Origin: Castor canadensis
Lineage: Eukaryota > Chordata > Mammalia > Rodentia > Castoridae
Direction: 5' to 3'
DNA length: 64,000 nucleotides
Assembly: GCF_047511655.1 (NCBI RefSeq)
Contig: NC_133394.1
Coordinates: forward strand, 111,064,343 to 111,128,342
How positions within the stretch are numbered: the first letter of the stretch is position 1; each line of letters opens with the position of its first letter. Positions 1-11,075 of this stretch are shown here, piece after piece. The position numbers and the translations under genes were made by a program. The notes under the pieces are model-generated. The model was not told the origin of the DNA. It did not search any database and saw only the letters and a list, made by a program, of their open reading frames with translations.

Positions 1-1227
1 GTAAATTCATATTAGAATCCAGGGAGTTTGATGCTCTGAGTGATGGGGCAACTGAAATTTCTGAGCCCTGGAAACACTGGATCGTCACCTGCTGCTGGCG
101 TTCAGATTCTAAGTGTCCATGTTGTTGCCAGGGCAGAGGAGGAAAGACGCCACTTTGGGGAAAAGGGAATGGCAAGTGAGGTCCCAGTGCCCAGACACAT
201 GAGCCAGCTGGAGCGTCCAGTCCTGCATCAGTCCCTAGGGGCGACTATGTCAAGCCAGGAGCCTTGCCCAGCACTTGGGGGGGGGTGTGACAGAGGGGGA
301 GCCTCTAGGAGCCTCCAGGAGCTCATCTCTAGGCATGCCAGCTACTACCACAAAAATGCCACCTCAGACCCTACCTGCTTCACCGGGAAGGGCCTTGCTT
401 AGAATTGGCTCAAGGATCAAGAGCAGCTGAGCCTGTGCCTGCGGGACCAAGTGACAAAGAAGGGATTAGATTGCGAAAGGATGCTTAGCCCAGTGCCAGA
501 GCATAGCAGGGGCTTCATGAATATTAAAGTAATGACCGGGGCTGGAGAGACAAAAGAAACACATAGGACACCCCTCCCCCGCCCCCCCCACCAGTGTAAG
601 AACAGATATCAAATCCTACATTGTGAGTCATGCCAAAATGATGGAGGAGATGATACCAGTTGGAATAAAGGCTATGCTACTGCAACTAATGGATTCACAA
701 GTTCAGAGGCTTTTTTTTTTAAAAAAAGCCTGCATTTTATTTCTCTCTGACATATGAACCCAATTAAATCTAGTTTGTAAAGACAGCCTAGTCCACAAGG
801 TGATTTGGGATCAAGTGCCTTCTTCCACCACAGCTTAGGACTGAAGTTCCCAAACCAGAAGCCAAGTAGTCCCAAGGAGCCTCAGTGAACTCCCAGAGAC
901 ACCAGAGGATGTTTCAAATTTTGGAGGAAAGGACAGTGATCCTGACCACCTGACAGATGCCACAGGAGCTCGTAGCCTAAGGTGGCTCACAGTGTCAACA
1001 TAGGATAGCACTGCTTTCCTTTTGATGATATCAGATCTTTGGGGGAGCTAAGTTTTTAGTGCTTGCCATGATAAATAATGAGTGCTATGAGAAAATAAAT
1101 ATGCAACAAGGAAGCAAGGTGGCAGTGTCCAATCTGATCCTAAGGTCTGAGTTGGACAGTGGAACGGGTAAATACCTTCCATCACCAAGTGATTACAATT
1201 GTTTTAAAATTTAAAAAAAAGATAGGG
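1..1227. other. Intergenic DNA without recognised gene
   Basis: No gene or repeat family recognised. Open frames up to about 120 codons exist but show no domain, signal peptide or splice structure. A short perfect inverted repeat (AGGCTTTTTTT at 707-717, its complement at 721-731) is the only structural oddity. Confidence 0.5.
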
Positions 1228-1352
1228 GTCCAGGTCTGGTGGCACAGGCCTATAATTCCAGCACTTGGGAGGAAGAGGAGAAGAAGGAGGAAGAAGAATG
1301 ACAAACTCAAAGCCAGCCTGGGCTACATAGTGAGACCCTGTCTCAAAAAAAT
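1228..1352 (+). mobile_element. B1-like SINE
   Basis: 7SL-derived monomer. It runs from a degenerate GGTCCAGGTCTGGTGGCAC head through CAGCCTGGGCTACATAGTGA and GACCCTGTCTC to an A-run. The middle carries a purine-rich GGAAGAGGAG/AAG expansion that replaces part of the usual GAGGCAGGAGGA segment. Confidence 0.85.
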
Positions 1353-1751
1353 TTTTTTTCTCTCAATTGTGAATTATCTTTGCAAATGGCTACTAAGTGA
1401 TAAGGGACAGTGCCCCAGGGAGCACTCCTGGTTTTGTACACATCACAGCAGAAGTACTGACTGCTCTTGAACCTGACTATCCTTCCAAGGATGTTTATAT
1501 AGCTAACAGCCAAAGGCAGAAATAGTGACCTCCTCTGTAGGAAAGAGCAAGTCTGCTGTACTGTTCAGTATAATAAAGATAATGTCCTCCTCCAAGACGA
1601 CATGCAGCTTAGTTCTCATGTAACACAAGCCACACATGTGTAGGTGTCACATGGCCCTTTTCATATAGTCCTGTAGGAACTGGGACTCAGGAAACCAGAG
1701 CTAATGATAACACTGACTAGGGCTTTCTGCGAAGAGTGAAAAATTCCTTTG

Positions 1752-1920
1752 TGCCAGGTACAGTGGCTCACTCCCATAATCCTAACTACTCCAGAGGTGG
1801 AGATGGGGAGGATCATGGTTCAAGGGCAACCCAGGTGAAAAGTTAGCAAGACCCTATCTCAACTTGCCTGTCAACCCAGCTATACATTAAACAAAGACAC
1901 CCTATCTCAAAACTAACCAA
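1752..1920 (+). mobile_element. B1-derived SINE, degenerate
   Basis: The head GCCAGGTACAGTGGCTCAC and the CTATCTCAA tail are recognisable. The CTATCTCAA segment occurs twice (near 1852 and 1900), which suggests a local duplication or two fused tails. It directly precedes another SINE. Confidence 0.7.
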
Positions 1921-1924
1921 AACT

Positions 1925-2165
1925 AGCCAGGTGCCAGTGGCTCACATTTGTAATCTTAGCTACTCAGGAAGCAGAGATCAGAAGAACTGCAGTTCACAGC
2001 CAGCCCAGGGCAAATAGTTTTTGAGACCCTATCTGGAAAAAAAATCCATCACAAAAAAGGGCTGATGGATTGGCTCAAGTGGTAGGATGCTTGCCTATCA
2101 AGCACAAGGCCCTGAGTTCAAACCCCAGTGCTGCCAAAAAAAAAAAAAAAAGAAAGAAAGAAAAG
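1925..2165 (+). mobile_element. Composite B1-ID (B1-dID-like) SINE
   Basis: The 5' half is B1-like (GCCAGGTGCCAGTGGCTCAC through GACCCTATCTGG). A linker containing CATCACAAAAAAGGGCTG leads to a tRNA/ID-like half with box-A-like TGGCTCAAGTGGTAGG and box-B-like GAGTTCAAACCCC. It ends in an A-rich tail that has become (AAAG)n. Confidence 0.85.
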
Positions 2166-2187
2166 AATAATAACCAAGCAAAAAGGA

Positions 2188-2287
2188 CTGGGAGGGAGGG
2201 TGGCTCAAGTGGTACAGTGCCCACCTAGCAAGTGTGAGGCCCTGAATGCAAACCTCAGTACACCGAGCAAAAAGAAGAAGAAAAAGA
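2188..2287 (+). mobile_element. ID-like tRNA-derived SINE
   Basis: Contains GTGGCTCAAGTGGTACAGTG, CCTAGCAAGTGTGAGGCCCT and an eroded box B (GAATGCAAACCTC), followed by an A-rich tail. It lies between two other SINEs in a small cluster. Confidence 0.8.
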
Positions 2288-2288
2288 T

Positions 2289-2397
2289 CTGGGCATGGTG
2301 GCTTATACCTACAATCCTAGCACTCAGGAGGTTGAAGTCAGATTAAGAATTTGAAGTCAGCCTAAACTACACAGAGACCCTGTCCAAAAAAAAAAGA
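2289..2397 (+). mobile_element. B1-like SINE
   Basis: Head CTGGGCATGGTGGCTTATAC, then CCTAGCACTCAGGAGG, and tail GAGACCCTGTCC followed by A10. It is the last of the four-SINE cluster spanning 1.75-2.4 kb. Confidence 0.8.
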
Positions 2398-3065
2398 CAG
2401 GAGGAAAGGAGGAAGAAGGAAAGAACACAAAATTAAGAATCTAAAACTATGATATATAAAACATGCAAAATAATCACTTAACCAGTAAGTAATCATAGTA
2501 TGTTAAAATGTAAAAATGCTGGCAAATACAAACATCACCAAATTTTTTAAAATAACAATTTTATTCATTAACAGCCCAACATAAATTTCTTGGTAGTTTT
2601 TATGATTAGTAATTCTACAAAAATGAAATTAATTTGGAGTTGAGGCATACAAAAACAATTTAAGATTGTTTCTTGTATTGAATGACATAATTATATAACT
2701 AATTACTTTTTTTATTACCTCCATTGATTTATTATTGAATGTGTGTAGGAGTTTTGACACAGGAACACTTGTTTCTTCAGGCCATGTTGACGTGTCTGTG
2801 GCAATGCTTGTGCCTTCCTCACCCAACAGGACTGTCAACACAGAGCATCAGATGTGCTAAGAGCTGAGCTGCTCTGATGCACCGAGCATGGGACCTCACA
2901 CAGCTGTGCTTGCTGTTGGTAACATTGCTACAGGGTTATGCCCTACAAATGAGGAATTGCAATCAACTTTATTTTGTCCCACTCCTATCAAAAAAAAGAA
3001 ACATCATTTTCATCAGAATTATATTCTGTTACTATAATTAATAATAGTGTGTACTCTCAAGCATA
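2398..3065. other. Intergenic DNA, AT-rich
   Basis: AT-rich sequence with no recognised gene, exon or repeat. Nothing supports coding potential. Confidence 0.4.
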
Positions 3066-3162
3066 CTTTTTTGTTGTTTTGTTTTCTTGTGATACTTGGG
3101 CTTTGCACATGCTGGGCAAGTGCTCTACCAGTGAGCTCCATCCACAGACCCTTAAGTATACT
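3066..3162 (-). mobile_element. ID-like SINE, old copy
   Basis: On the minus strand a diverged ID body ends in a T-rich run on the plus strand (TTTTTTGTTGTTTTGTTTTC). The plus-strand text GGGCTTTGCACATGCTGGGCAAG is the reversed eroded box-B/anticodon region. Confidence 0.6.
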
Positions 3163-3184
3163 TCTGAGAGTAGCAAATTTATGG

Positions 3185-3290
3185 GGGGTTTGTTTGTTTG
3201 ATTTTTGTCGTACTGGGGGCATTGAACTGGGGGCTTTGCAGTTGCTAGGCAGGAGCTTTACCACTTGAGTCACACCCACAGCCCCAAACT
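3185..3290 (-). mobile_element. ID-like SINE
   Basis: Reverse-oriented ID: (TTTG)n tail, GTACTGGGGGCATTGAACTG (reversed box B), GCTAGGCAGG, and CCACTTGAGTCACACCCACA (reversed box A and head). Confidence 0.75.
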
Positions 3291-3756
3291 TCTGTTTTAA
3301 CTAGGTGTCAATAAGAACTGATTGTTCCACTTACAGTTGTACACACCCTGTGACTGGAAGAGTTTTCTAAAGACTAGCTTTTGGATCCATCCATTCAAAC
3401 CTTCCCCTCCATTACTCCATCTCTTTCCGGCGCTGGGACCATGGACCAGGTTCATGTGATTTGGCCATTGGCCCTGCATCAGCGTGCTGTGCGTGAGTTG
3501 GCACCGCAGGGTTTAGGGGTATTCATGGTAGCCATTCCTACACCAGGAGGCCTAGTGACAACCTAACTAAACATGGAAGTGACTGCAGCCCACATCCATT
3601 TATGCCACCCAATACAATTTTAATGGGTCTCCACCAACTTCCTCTTAGCCAAATACCACAAATGCCTCCCACCAACGCATTACCAGTCAAATGACAATAA
3701 GTCAGAGAGGATAGACAGGACTTTTCACCAATTCTGTTAAAGTATCTTTCTCTTCC

Positions 3757-3952
3757 ATTTTATTTTATTTATTTACTTTTTTGTGGTACCGGGGTTTGAA
3801 CTCAGGTCCTACACCTTGAGCCACTCCGCCAGCCCTTTTTGTGATGGGTTTTTAGAGATAGGGTCTCATGAACTATTTGCCCAGGATGGCTTCTAACTGT
3901 GATCCTCCTGAGTAGCTAGGATTACAGGTGTAGCCACCACTGCCTGGCTTGC
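3757..3952 (-). mobile_element. Composite B1-ID SINE
   Basis: Reverse orientation. It has a T-rich tail, GGTACCGGGGTTTGAACTCA, CTTGAGCCACTCCGCCAGCC, the linker CCTTTTTGTGATGGG, and then the reversed B1 half (GATAGGGTCTCATGAACTAT through GTAGCTAGGATTACAGGTG) ending at CACTGCCTGGC. Confidence 0.85.
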
Positions 3953-5129
3953 TTTCCAAATTTTATTTTGAAAAAACGTGACTGTAGGAATGTATTTTTA
4001 GGCTCACTGGAAAGGCATCTGATGAAGCATGTACAAGGGAGGCTTGACCCCCAATAGCATCTCCTGGCAATAGTTTGTGAAGGACCCATGCCAATCCATC
4101 GAAAAACTAATTCGATATCCCCCCCCCAGCCAGCCATCATTTTGGGGCACTTTCTAGTTCTCAGAACTTTCATGGTTATCATCATATTTAATCCTCATGA
4201 TAGCCTGTTATTGCCAAAGCAGACAGCAAAGTTTGGAGACGTAAAATAATTTGTTTCAGGCAAGTAAAACTTACTGGACTCAAAACAGAGGTCTTCTGAC
4301 TTCACTATGTATGCTGCCTTTACTCTCCCACACCAGAGAAGAATCATAAAAGAAATCTTTGCATCACATGTATTTGCTATTCAATAAAAATTCATGGAAC
4401 AAATGAAAGAAGAACAGTAGGAGCCAGGAACCCTTCCATGACCAAGGAAAGACCATCCTTCAGTGAGAAGGAAAAGGGGCCAGAATCCAATCCTTCCTGC
4501 TGGGGCAGACACTTTCCCTACATCTCTTCCAGATGTTAACCTACTTTCCTTGCCCAGAGGCCGGATCCAGTGTTGAAGAGAACAGAACACAGCCATTCAC
4601 CCCATAAAAATGCTCTGTGTGCTCATGAAACAGCTTCTATTTCTCGGGGTTACAGAGGGGAGTGAGTTGGTTTTCTATCTGTGGATGGGGGTGGATGAGC
4701 CTTAACTAGGGTTAATTGTAGCTTTGGCAAATGAAGGAAACGCATCTAGGTAGATATCTGATAAGCGCCATTCACCATGGAATGCCTGTTGCTTAACTTT
4801 GCTTGTTTGGTAGAAGGAGGCAGGAAAGGAGGTCTGGATTTTAATTTCAAAATCTGTCGTCCTGATCTTTATTGCAGATGTAGTGAGATCAGTTCTCAGC
4901 CTCTCTTCTGCTCTGTCAGGCCTCAGACAGAAGGAGGCTTTTACTGCTGAGCTCCAACTCCTGAAAGCAGATTAAGGGGTAGAAACTAGGAAATGTTGGG
5001 TCTTGGAATTTCTGACAGCCCAATTTACACCCTGTAGCAGGAGGGCAGAGAGGGCTTATCTAAAACCCAGAACTGGCTGATCAGCAAAATGAATAGAGAA
5101 GTCTCAGTCAAGGAGGCGATGTCTGTTCA
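3953..5129. other. Intergenic DNA with a MIR remnant
   Basis: Within this stretch 4150-4330 (minus) resembles MIR: ATCATATTTAATCCTCATGA followed by GTTTGGAGACGTAAAATAAT and a TGACTTCACTATG region. The remainder shows no recognised gene or repeat. Confidence 0.45.
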
Positions 5130-5672
5130 GAGTCATTTCCACATATGTTTAAAGCTTCATGGCTTCCTGCTTCCCTTAGAATAAAAACCCAACTCTGTAT
5201 TGCTCCTCCCGTGCCCTGTGTGTCCTCCCTTCCTCTCTCTCTGACCTTTGCTCTCCACACTTCGGCCATACTGGTGGCCCTTCTGGTTCTCACACAAGTC
5301 GATCCCTTGTGTCTTGTAATCTTTGCACATGAAATGTTCTGATCTTTTACCAATTTGCCTTCTTAGGATCTTAAGGGTCTCAGCTTAGAGTCATTTTTTT
5401 TCTCATGGCCTTTTCTTATCACCTTTTCTAAAGTAGCAACCTCCCTTCCTTGCCCCTCTAACCTGCCATCATTTTCTGATATCCTCCCCAGTACTTCAGT
5501 ATGGAATGCTCTTGTCTATTTAGTTGTGTCCACACTTATTACCTGCTTCCTAACTTACTGGACATCAGATCCCTGAAGGCCAAGGACTTGCTTCTGTCAT
5601 CTCTCAGCACATCTTCAGCTCCTCACAGAGCCTCCTCCATGGCAGATGCTCAATTAACATTGAAAAAAATTG
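5130..5672 (+). mobile_element. L2 LINE 3'-end fragment
   Basis: Old L2 text in the expected order: GGGTCTCAGCTTAGAGTCA, TCATGGCCTTTTCTTATCAC, GGACATCAGATCCCTGAAGG, and the terminal CAGATGCTCAATTAACATTGA corresponding to the L2 end. It carries no reverse-transcriptase frame. Confidence 0.65.
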
Positions 5673-6245
5673 TTTCCCTGCAGGGTACTACCTGATTGCA
5701 CTGTGGAAGGTTCAGCTCAGCTGTCAATATGGTTTTCAAACTCTCAATCCCTGTTTTTGCTTTGCTACGAAGGACAAGCCTTCTGTCCAACATGACGCAA
5801 AGGCCAAATGAAGACAGACCTGATGTGGGTCTCTCAGAGGCCTCTCCTAGTGCACTGAGAGCACTGAGGGAGCAGATGTTTCTGCAGCTGGCGAAACAAC
5901 CTGTTTCCCAAGGGTGTGCCCTCCCTCATGCCTTCCGAGCCTGCCAGGACATGTGTCTCCAATAATGGAGGCTCTGTTCGAGCTGGATGGGCAGAACCTT
6001 GGGTGGATGGCAGCCAGAAACATACATGGACAGCAAGTTCAGGAACAAGGCACATGGGAAAACAACACTTTTGCATGAGGAACCAAGCTAGTGCTGAAAA
6101 TCCCACCTGGAATGAAATCACTACAATCAAGAGAGGTGAACGAAGAAAAAATCTCCCATCTGCATTGGCTGGGATGCCTTTTCCCCTGGAGCCCATTCCA
6201 CCTGGGTTTGCCTCCCCAGGACCTTGCTGTGAGAACTGTAAGATC
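5673..6245. other. Intergenic DNA
   Basis: Both strands have open frames of 90-170 codons here. They overlap in opposite senses, have no domain signature, and the longest one (plus strand) runs into a SINE, so I do not call a gene. Confidence 0.45.
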
Positions 6246-6360
6246 AGAATTCCAGAATCTGAGGCGGGAGGATTGAGAGCTCCAGGCCAGCCTGGGCTAC
6301 ATAGCGAGATCCTGTCTCAAAAAAAAAAGCAGACCAAACAAAACAAACAAGCAAACAAAA
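6246..6360 (+). mobile_element. B1-like SINE
   Basis: Head missing or eroded. GAGGCGGGAGGATTGAGAGC, CCAGCCTGGGCTACATAGCG and GATCCTGTCTC lead to an A-rich tail with (CAAA)n. Confidence 0.85.
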
Positions 6361-6524
6361 AAGCATTCAGGTCAGGGAGAAAAAAGTGTAACAGACAAGG
6401 GGCAAGGGCTGCTGCAGATGGTCCCTGACTCTGGAGGAAGGGGCGGTGACTATTTAGGGTCTACTCTAGGCTTCACACCCCAGAGACGAGGGACTGTCTT
6501 TTAATGAGGAGAGTCATAGTCTGA

Positions 6525-6640
6525 TGGCCGGGAGCACTCAGCTCTTGTCTCAACTCCGCTGTTCACTGTGCCAAGTGACCTTGGACAAGCCACTTCACCT
6601 CGAAACTCAGGTTTCTCTTTCATAAAATGTGAAATTTAAA
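6525..6640 (+). mobile_element. MIR SINE fragment
   Basis: Ancient MIR core: CTGTTCACTGTGCCAAGTGA, CCTTGGACAAGCCACTTCAC and TTCTCTTTCATAAAATGTGA match the MIR middle section in order. Confidence 0.7.
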
Positions 6641-7362
6641 CTTGTTTTAATGTGGTAAAATATTTGCAAAAAATTATACCATTTAACCACTTTAGCCATT
6701 TTGAAGTGTACAGTTCAGGGGAGTCAAGTATGTTCACAGCCATCTCCAGACCCATCTCCACGATCCATCTCCATCTCCAGAACTTGAACTTTTCCTTTCC
6801 TTTTTCTTCTTTATCTGGGGATCAAACTCAGGCCTTGTACACGGAGACAAGGCACTCCACCTCTGAGCTATATCCCCAGCCCTCCAGAACTTTTTATCAT
6901 CTTCTCAAATCGAATCCCATTCCCTTTAAGCAATAACTCTTCTTTCCTACTCTGCCCCCAGCACTTTCTGTCTCTTTATTTGACCGCTCTAGGAGCCACT
7001 GTAAGTGCAATTCTACAATACTGACCCTTTGTGACAATATTTCACTTCACATGAAATAGTTCATCCATATTGTGGGTATATATCAGAATTTCCTTCTTTT
7101 TGAGGCTGAATAATATTCTACCACACTTTACTGATTTTATCTTTTGCTTGACACCTAGATTATTTCTACTTTTTGGTTATTATGAATAATACCGCTATAG
7201 ATGCAGGTATGCAAATCAGTTTTAGTTCCTGCTTTCACTATACCCAGAAACAGAACTTCTTGATCATATGGTAATATATTTAATCTCCTGAGGAGCTATC
7301 ATACTATTTTCCTCAGTCTCTTATGACCCTTTATCCCACCGGCAACTCACAAGGATTCCAAT
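6641..7362 (-). mobile_element. Ancient LINE-1 3' fragment
   Basis: Read on the plus strand it is the reversed 3' end of an old mammalian L1: TGGTAAAATATTTGCAAAAA, AGTGTACAGTTCAGGGGAGT, GAGGCTGAATAATATTCTAC, ATTATGAATAATACCGCTAT and CTTGATCATATGGTAATAT in consensus order. A SINE interrupts it at 6786-6881. Confidence 0.85.
6786..6881 (-). mobile_element. ID-like SINE with 11-bp target duplication
   Basis: Reverse ID body (TTTATCTGGGGATCAAACTC through GAGCTATATCCCCAGC) with a pyrimidine-rich tail. CTCCAGAACTT flanks it at 6775-6785 and 6882-6892, showing it inserted into the older L1 fragment. Confidence 0.85.
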
Positions 7363-7904
7363 GAGAAATCGAAATTTTATTAGCCAGAAAATCCATTCTT
7401 TGGAGTAAATTTCCCAGGAAGCCATATTTGGCTTAGATATTAGAGTAGAGAGTTCCAGAATCAGTGAGGGCAAAGAACTCAGTGTGCCCCCGTGTTAAAC
7501 ATCCGCTGTTCCACATTCATGTGCCACACCGAAGACATGTTTTATTTAGCACACATTACCTGTTAAGAAGAGGTGAGAAGGCTTGCAAAGACTCCCACAA
7601 TAGAAGAGGACACAGCACCTCGCCAGAGCATCAGGCAGAGGAAGGTGGGAAGTATGACTTTAAGAGTCACGAGCAGGTAGACACTGCCTCACCCACTTAC
7701 CATTTTGGTCCTGGAGGGTTGCAGATGGAGGAACGTCAAAGTTCAGGGGACAATCACAGAAGCAAAATTGCTTATGTCATATACACCTTTCCTCACAGCT
7801 ACCTTGCAAGGCTCAAAGAGTAAAGGGAAGAAGAGTCTATTTTGAGGAGAAAAGCAGTGTGTTGTGGAGGCCAGGTTAGTGCTTCTAAAATGAACTCAAG
7901 TTGC
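7363..7904. other. Intergenic DNA
   Basis: No gene, exon or repeat recognised. A plus-strand frame of 119 codons at 7464-7823 has no recognisable feature. Confidence 0.4.
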
Positions 7905-8090
7905 ACAACTATGTTTAAGCCCTAGTTCCACCACCTGCTAATCCAGGCAAAGTACTCACTCTCTTTAAGCCCTGTTTTCCCATCTGCAAAACAAAGGTGA
8001 CGCTAATGACTGTAGTGAGAGGTAAGTGAGATAAGGCGTCTAACTTGCTTAGTTGGGGCGGGGTATCTTACAGTATCAGTATTGTAAACA
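7905..8090 (+). mobile_element. MIR SINE fragment
   Basis: The text TAGTTCCACCACCTGCTAA, GTTTTCCCATCTGCAAAAC and the following GTGAGATAAGGCGTC parallel the MIR body from core to 3' part. Confidence 0.6.
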
Positions 8091-8094
8091 CTCT

Positions 8095-8205
8095 TCCTGG
8101 AACAATTATTTCGGAGGTGCCCGAGCCTCATCTTTCTTGTTCCTCCCTCTATCCCCAGCATTTAGCAGAGTGCCTGGCTCTTAGTAGGTGCTGAAGTTAT
8201 CTTCA
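8095..8205 (+). mobile_element. L2 LINE 3' end
   Basis: CTATCCCCAGCATTTAGCAG followed by AGTGCCTGGCTCTTAGTAGG and TGCTGAAGTTA is the characteristic L2 terminus. Confidence 0.65.
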
Positions 8206-8539
8206 ACTTGCCCTGATGTAACTGTCTTTCCTGTTTGGCATGCCCTGCCCTGTGCCACGCTCCCTCTGACGGTGATGGGTGACAGGGTTGAGGAGCACGA
8301 GGTCCAGCTGGTTAAAGGCGTTGCTCATTAGGTGACACCCAGAGACTATATGCTCATGGCTGTGATGAACTTCAGTCTGTGGAATGTGCAATGACCATGA
8401 CCGCCCAGGTCAAGGGCCTAGCTGATGCTTTTCTTCATGCCTTCACTCTTCAAAGGAATGTGTCTGACACCATCCACATCTCTTCCAGCAAAGGATGTGA
8501 AGTGAGGGGGAGAGCCCGGGAGGAGCTGATCAAGGGTGC
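8206..8539. other. Intergenic DNA
   Basis: Nothing recognised. A minus-strand 62-codon frame here has no supporting features. Confidence 0.4.
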
Positions 8540-8945
8540 TAAATTACAGTTGGATTAGAGCAAGACACGCTGGGCTACTATTGCACAGTAGAGTGACTAT
8601 AGGTCACGAGCCTGTACTGTACAATTCAGAAAGCTAGAAGAAAGGATTTTGAAAGTTTTCTCTACAAAGGACTGATAATTGTTTGAGGAAATAAATATAT
8701 CTCACCTGATTTAAGATTTTTTTTTTTTTTTGGTGGTACTCGGGTTTGAACTCATTGCCTCATGCTTGCTAAGCAGGTGCCCTTATCACTTGAGCCACTC
8801 CCCCAGCACATTTTCATGTTTTGTATTTTCAGGATGGGGTCTTTCAAACTATTTCCCTGGGCTGTTTTCAAAATGCCCACTGGTGCCCAGCTCACCTGAT
8901 TTAAAGACTGTGCAATGTATACACCTATCAAACATTACAGGGTAC
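8540..8945 (+). mobile_element. Ancient LINE-1 3'-UTR fragment, split
   Basis: AGAGTGACTATAGGTCACGA, TGTACTGTACAATTCAGAAA, GGAAATAAATATATCTCACC and, after an interrupting SINE, TGCAATGTATACACCTATCA are in the order of old L1 3' ends. Confidence 0.6.
8715..8890 (-). mobile_element. Composite B1-ID SINE, 14-bp target duplication
   Basis: Reverse-oriented composite: T-run, GGTGGTACTCGGGTTTGAAC, CACTTGAGCCACTCCCCCAG, and a shortened B1 half ending in GGTGCCCAG. CTCACCTGATTTAA occurs perfectly at 8701-8714 and 8891-8904, marking insertion into the old L1 remnant. Confidence 0.9.
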
Positions 8946-10137
8946 CCTTATTAAGATGCCCACTTTTATGCTTTTGTGGATCAACATTTTAAAAAGAAAA
9001 ATAGTCAACTAAGGCACCATACCCTATTAGAACATATTAGCTAATGAAAGAGTGGGGTATGGATATGGCAGTGTAAGAAAATGCTATACCAAGATGATCA
9101 AATGGATGACACGGGAAACGAAGGGAGTGAGATCATGGAACTGCACTTTCTGGAGATGTGTCTCAAGGAGGCCAGACAAGACAGGAGAAGGAGGTGTGGC
9201 GCAGAAAGGTGGAGAGGGCTGGGCAGTCAGCGAGCTTCACACGGCTTCATCAAGCACATAGAAGAATGTCTGGAGAGAGGGTTTGGAGGCTTGGAGTCTA
9301 GGCGAGGAATTTATAGGGAACGGGGAGCAACTGAGAAATTCTGAGCAGAACAGTGTGATCAGATTGGAATTTAGAAATATCCTCCTGGCTGTGGCACGTG
9401 AAACAGAGTGAGTGGGGAGACAGGAGGCAATGGAGCAGAATTTATGAAGGGCTGGGTGGGCAGCAGGAGTGGATAAGAGCCTGTGAGAGGCTTTGCTGGG
9501 TAGTTACGACAGCATTTAGGAGTCTGTTCGATGCTTTGAGAGAAAATGAAGGGTGGCTCGTCACTCTGTCCTGAATCTGCTGTCACACGGCCCTGTGAGC
9601 AGACACCGGGCTGGAAAGCCAAGGCGCATCCTGATGCTGTCAGTGGGCAGCGGGTTGACAGCTGGGTGCGTCTCTTATTCTCTCTGTTCTCCTTCGGTGC
9701 TGCAGAAGAAACACCCAGATGAGGCTGATGGAGAAGGGTGCTGCCCTGCCACACCCAGACCCTCAGCTCTGTGGAGACAGCCACACTACGCTTGGCAGTC
9801 TTGACTATAATGACAAGGACAAGGCACACGGTCACACATCTCCTGCAACGTGAAAAAGACGCCCAGCTAACTCTCCTTTCCCCTGCTTCACACCCTCCGC
9901 CGCTAAAAAGCCTGCCCTTTCCCCCGCTCTCTAAAGAGGATTCTGGCTTTGCTGGTTCCATGTTTTTCTTATGATACAGAAACAGGGAGAGAGAAAACTT
10001 CCGGAGAGTTAGGAGAAAAGAGGGTAACATTTCTGATTGCTCAGGTCAACTCCAGGATTAGCCTTTTTTGTATAAAATTCAAGCAGTAGGCAAAATGATG
10101 GGATACGAACAAGTGAAGCCTGAAGACAAAGTCAATG
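8946..10137. other. Intergenic DNA
   Basis: The minus-strand 219-codon frame at 9371-10030 is the longest non-L1 frame in the window. It has no signal peptide, membrane pattern or domain I recognise, and plus-strand frames overlap it. 9330-9400 (GAACAGTGTGATCAGATTGG) resembles an old interspersed repeat I cannot name. Confidence 0.4.
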
Positions 10138-10192
10138 CCTCGGCTTCCAGGTGTCGGGATTGCAGGTGAGTGCCACCATGCATGGCTAGTTG
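10138..10192 (-). mobile_element. SINE 5'-end remnant
   Basis: The short plus-strand text GGGATTGCAGGTGAGTGCCA followed by CCATGCATGGCTAG is the reversed head of a B1-like SINE. Confidence 0.5.
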
Positions 10193-10446
10193 ATATTTTC
10201 ACAGCTCATGTAGAGCTTGAGCAAAGGCTGGCATTTAATTAGCACAATATAAGCATTAACTATTATTGGTACAGAAAAATTTAAGATGGCAAAGACAACT
10301 GTCAGAAAAGAATTATATTCAGTGAAGCAGATCTTAAGTTTTGAATAGGAATGGAAGTTCGAAGCAGTTATGACAGGCAGACTCCTAAAATGTCCCCCAG
10401 TGGTTCCCAAATCTGGTACCCGTGCACTTGTGTGATCCACTTTTCT

Positions 10447-10530
10447 TTTTTTGGTGGGACTAGGGTTTGAACTCATGACCTCATGCTTGGTAGGCAGGCG
10501 CTCTATGCTCTACCTCTCGAGCCAATGTGG
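10447..10530 (-). mobile_element. ID-like SINE
   Basis: Reverse ID: TTTTTTTGGTGGGACTAGGG, TTTGAACTCATGACCTCATG, GGTAGGCAGGCGCTCTATGC and TCGAGCCA, inserted in the MaLR LTR. Confidence 0.8.
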
Positions 10531-10649
10531 GCTGGACATGTGACTTCTCTGTAACTCAAAGAATATGGCAACGATGACAAGATGTCACTTCCATGATCGG
10601 GTCATAAAAAGCTGTGACTTTTGCTAGCAGATTCTGTCTTGTTGGCTTT

Positions 10650-10750
10650 TTTTTTTTTTTTTTTTTGGTGGGGGAGGCGGCACTGGGGTTTAAACTTAGG
10701 GCTTGATGCTGGCTAGACTCTCTTCCACTTCAGCCACTCCACCAGCCCTG
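10650..10750 (-). mobile_element. ID-like SINE
   Basis: A 22-nt T-run is followed by GGTGGGGGAGGCGGCACTGG, GGTTTAAACTTAGGGCTTGA and CTTCAGCCACTCCACCAGCC. The long pure T-run indicates a fairly recent insertion into the MaLR LTR. Confidence 0.8.
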
Positions 10751-11075
10751 TTGTTGACTTTGATAAAGTAAGTTACAATGTTGGAGGCCCACATGGAGAG
10801 AGCCTGTGGTCAACAGCTCACAAGGAAATGAGACCCTCAATCCAACAATCTCTAAGAAACTGAATTCCTCCAACAACCCCTGAGTGGGCTGGAAATGAAT
10901 CCAGCATCAACTGAAACTGGATTGTAGCCTTGTGAGAGGCTGTGAAACTGAGATCCTAGCAAAACCACTTCTAGATTACTAACCTCAGAAACTATGCCAC
11001 CATAAATGTGCTTTGTTTAAAACACTGTGTTTAGAAACTCTTTGTTACACAGCAAGAGATAACTAATGCAACCAT

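Larger units (their letters stand above)
10345..11075 (+). mobile_element. ERVL-MaLR (MLT1-type) LTR with two nested SINEs
   Basis: The text runs in MLT1-like order: ATGACAGGCAGACTCCTAAA, AGATGTCACTTCCATGATCG, GTTGGAGGCCCACATGGAGA, AGAAACTATGCCACCATAAA, and the terminus CAGCAAGAGATAACTAATGC. SINEs at about 10447-10530 and 10650-10750 split it. No internal retroviral frames remain. Confidence 0.75.

Noticed and set aside
5834..6428. Overlapping 120- and 170-codon frames on opposite strands
   Set aside because: The plus-strand one ends inside a B1 SINE tail and neither has recognisable features.
9371..10030. 219-codon minus-strand open frame as a host gene
   Set aside because: No domain, signal peptide or splice context, overlapped by plus-strand frames. 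Serine/leucine-rich text of this sort is expected by chance in GC-balanced DNA.
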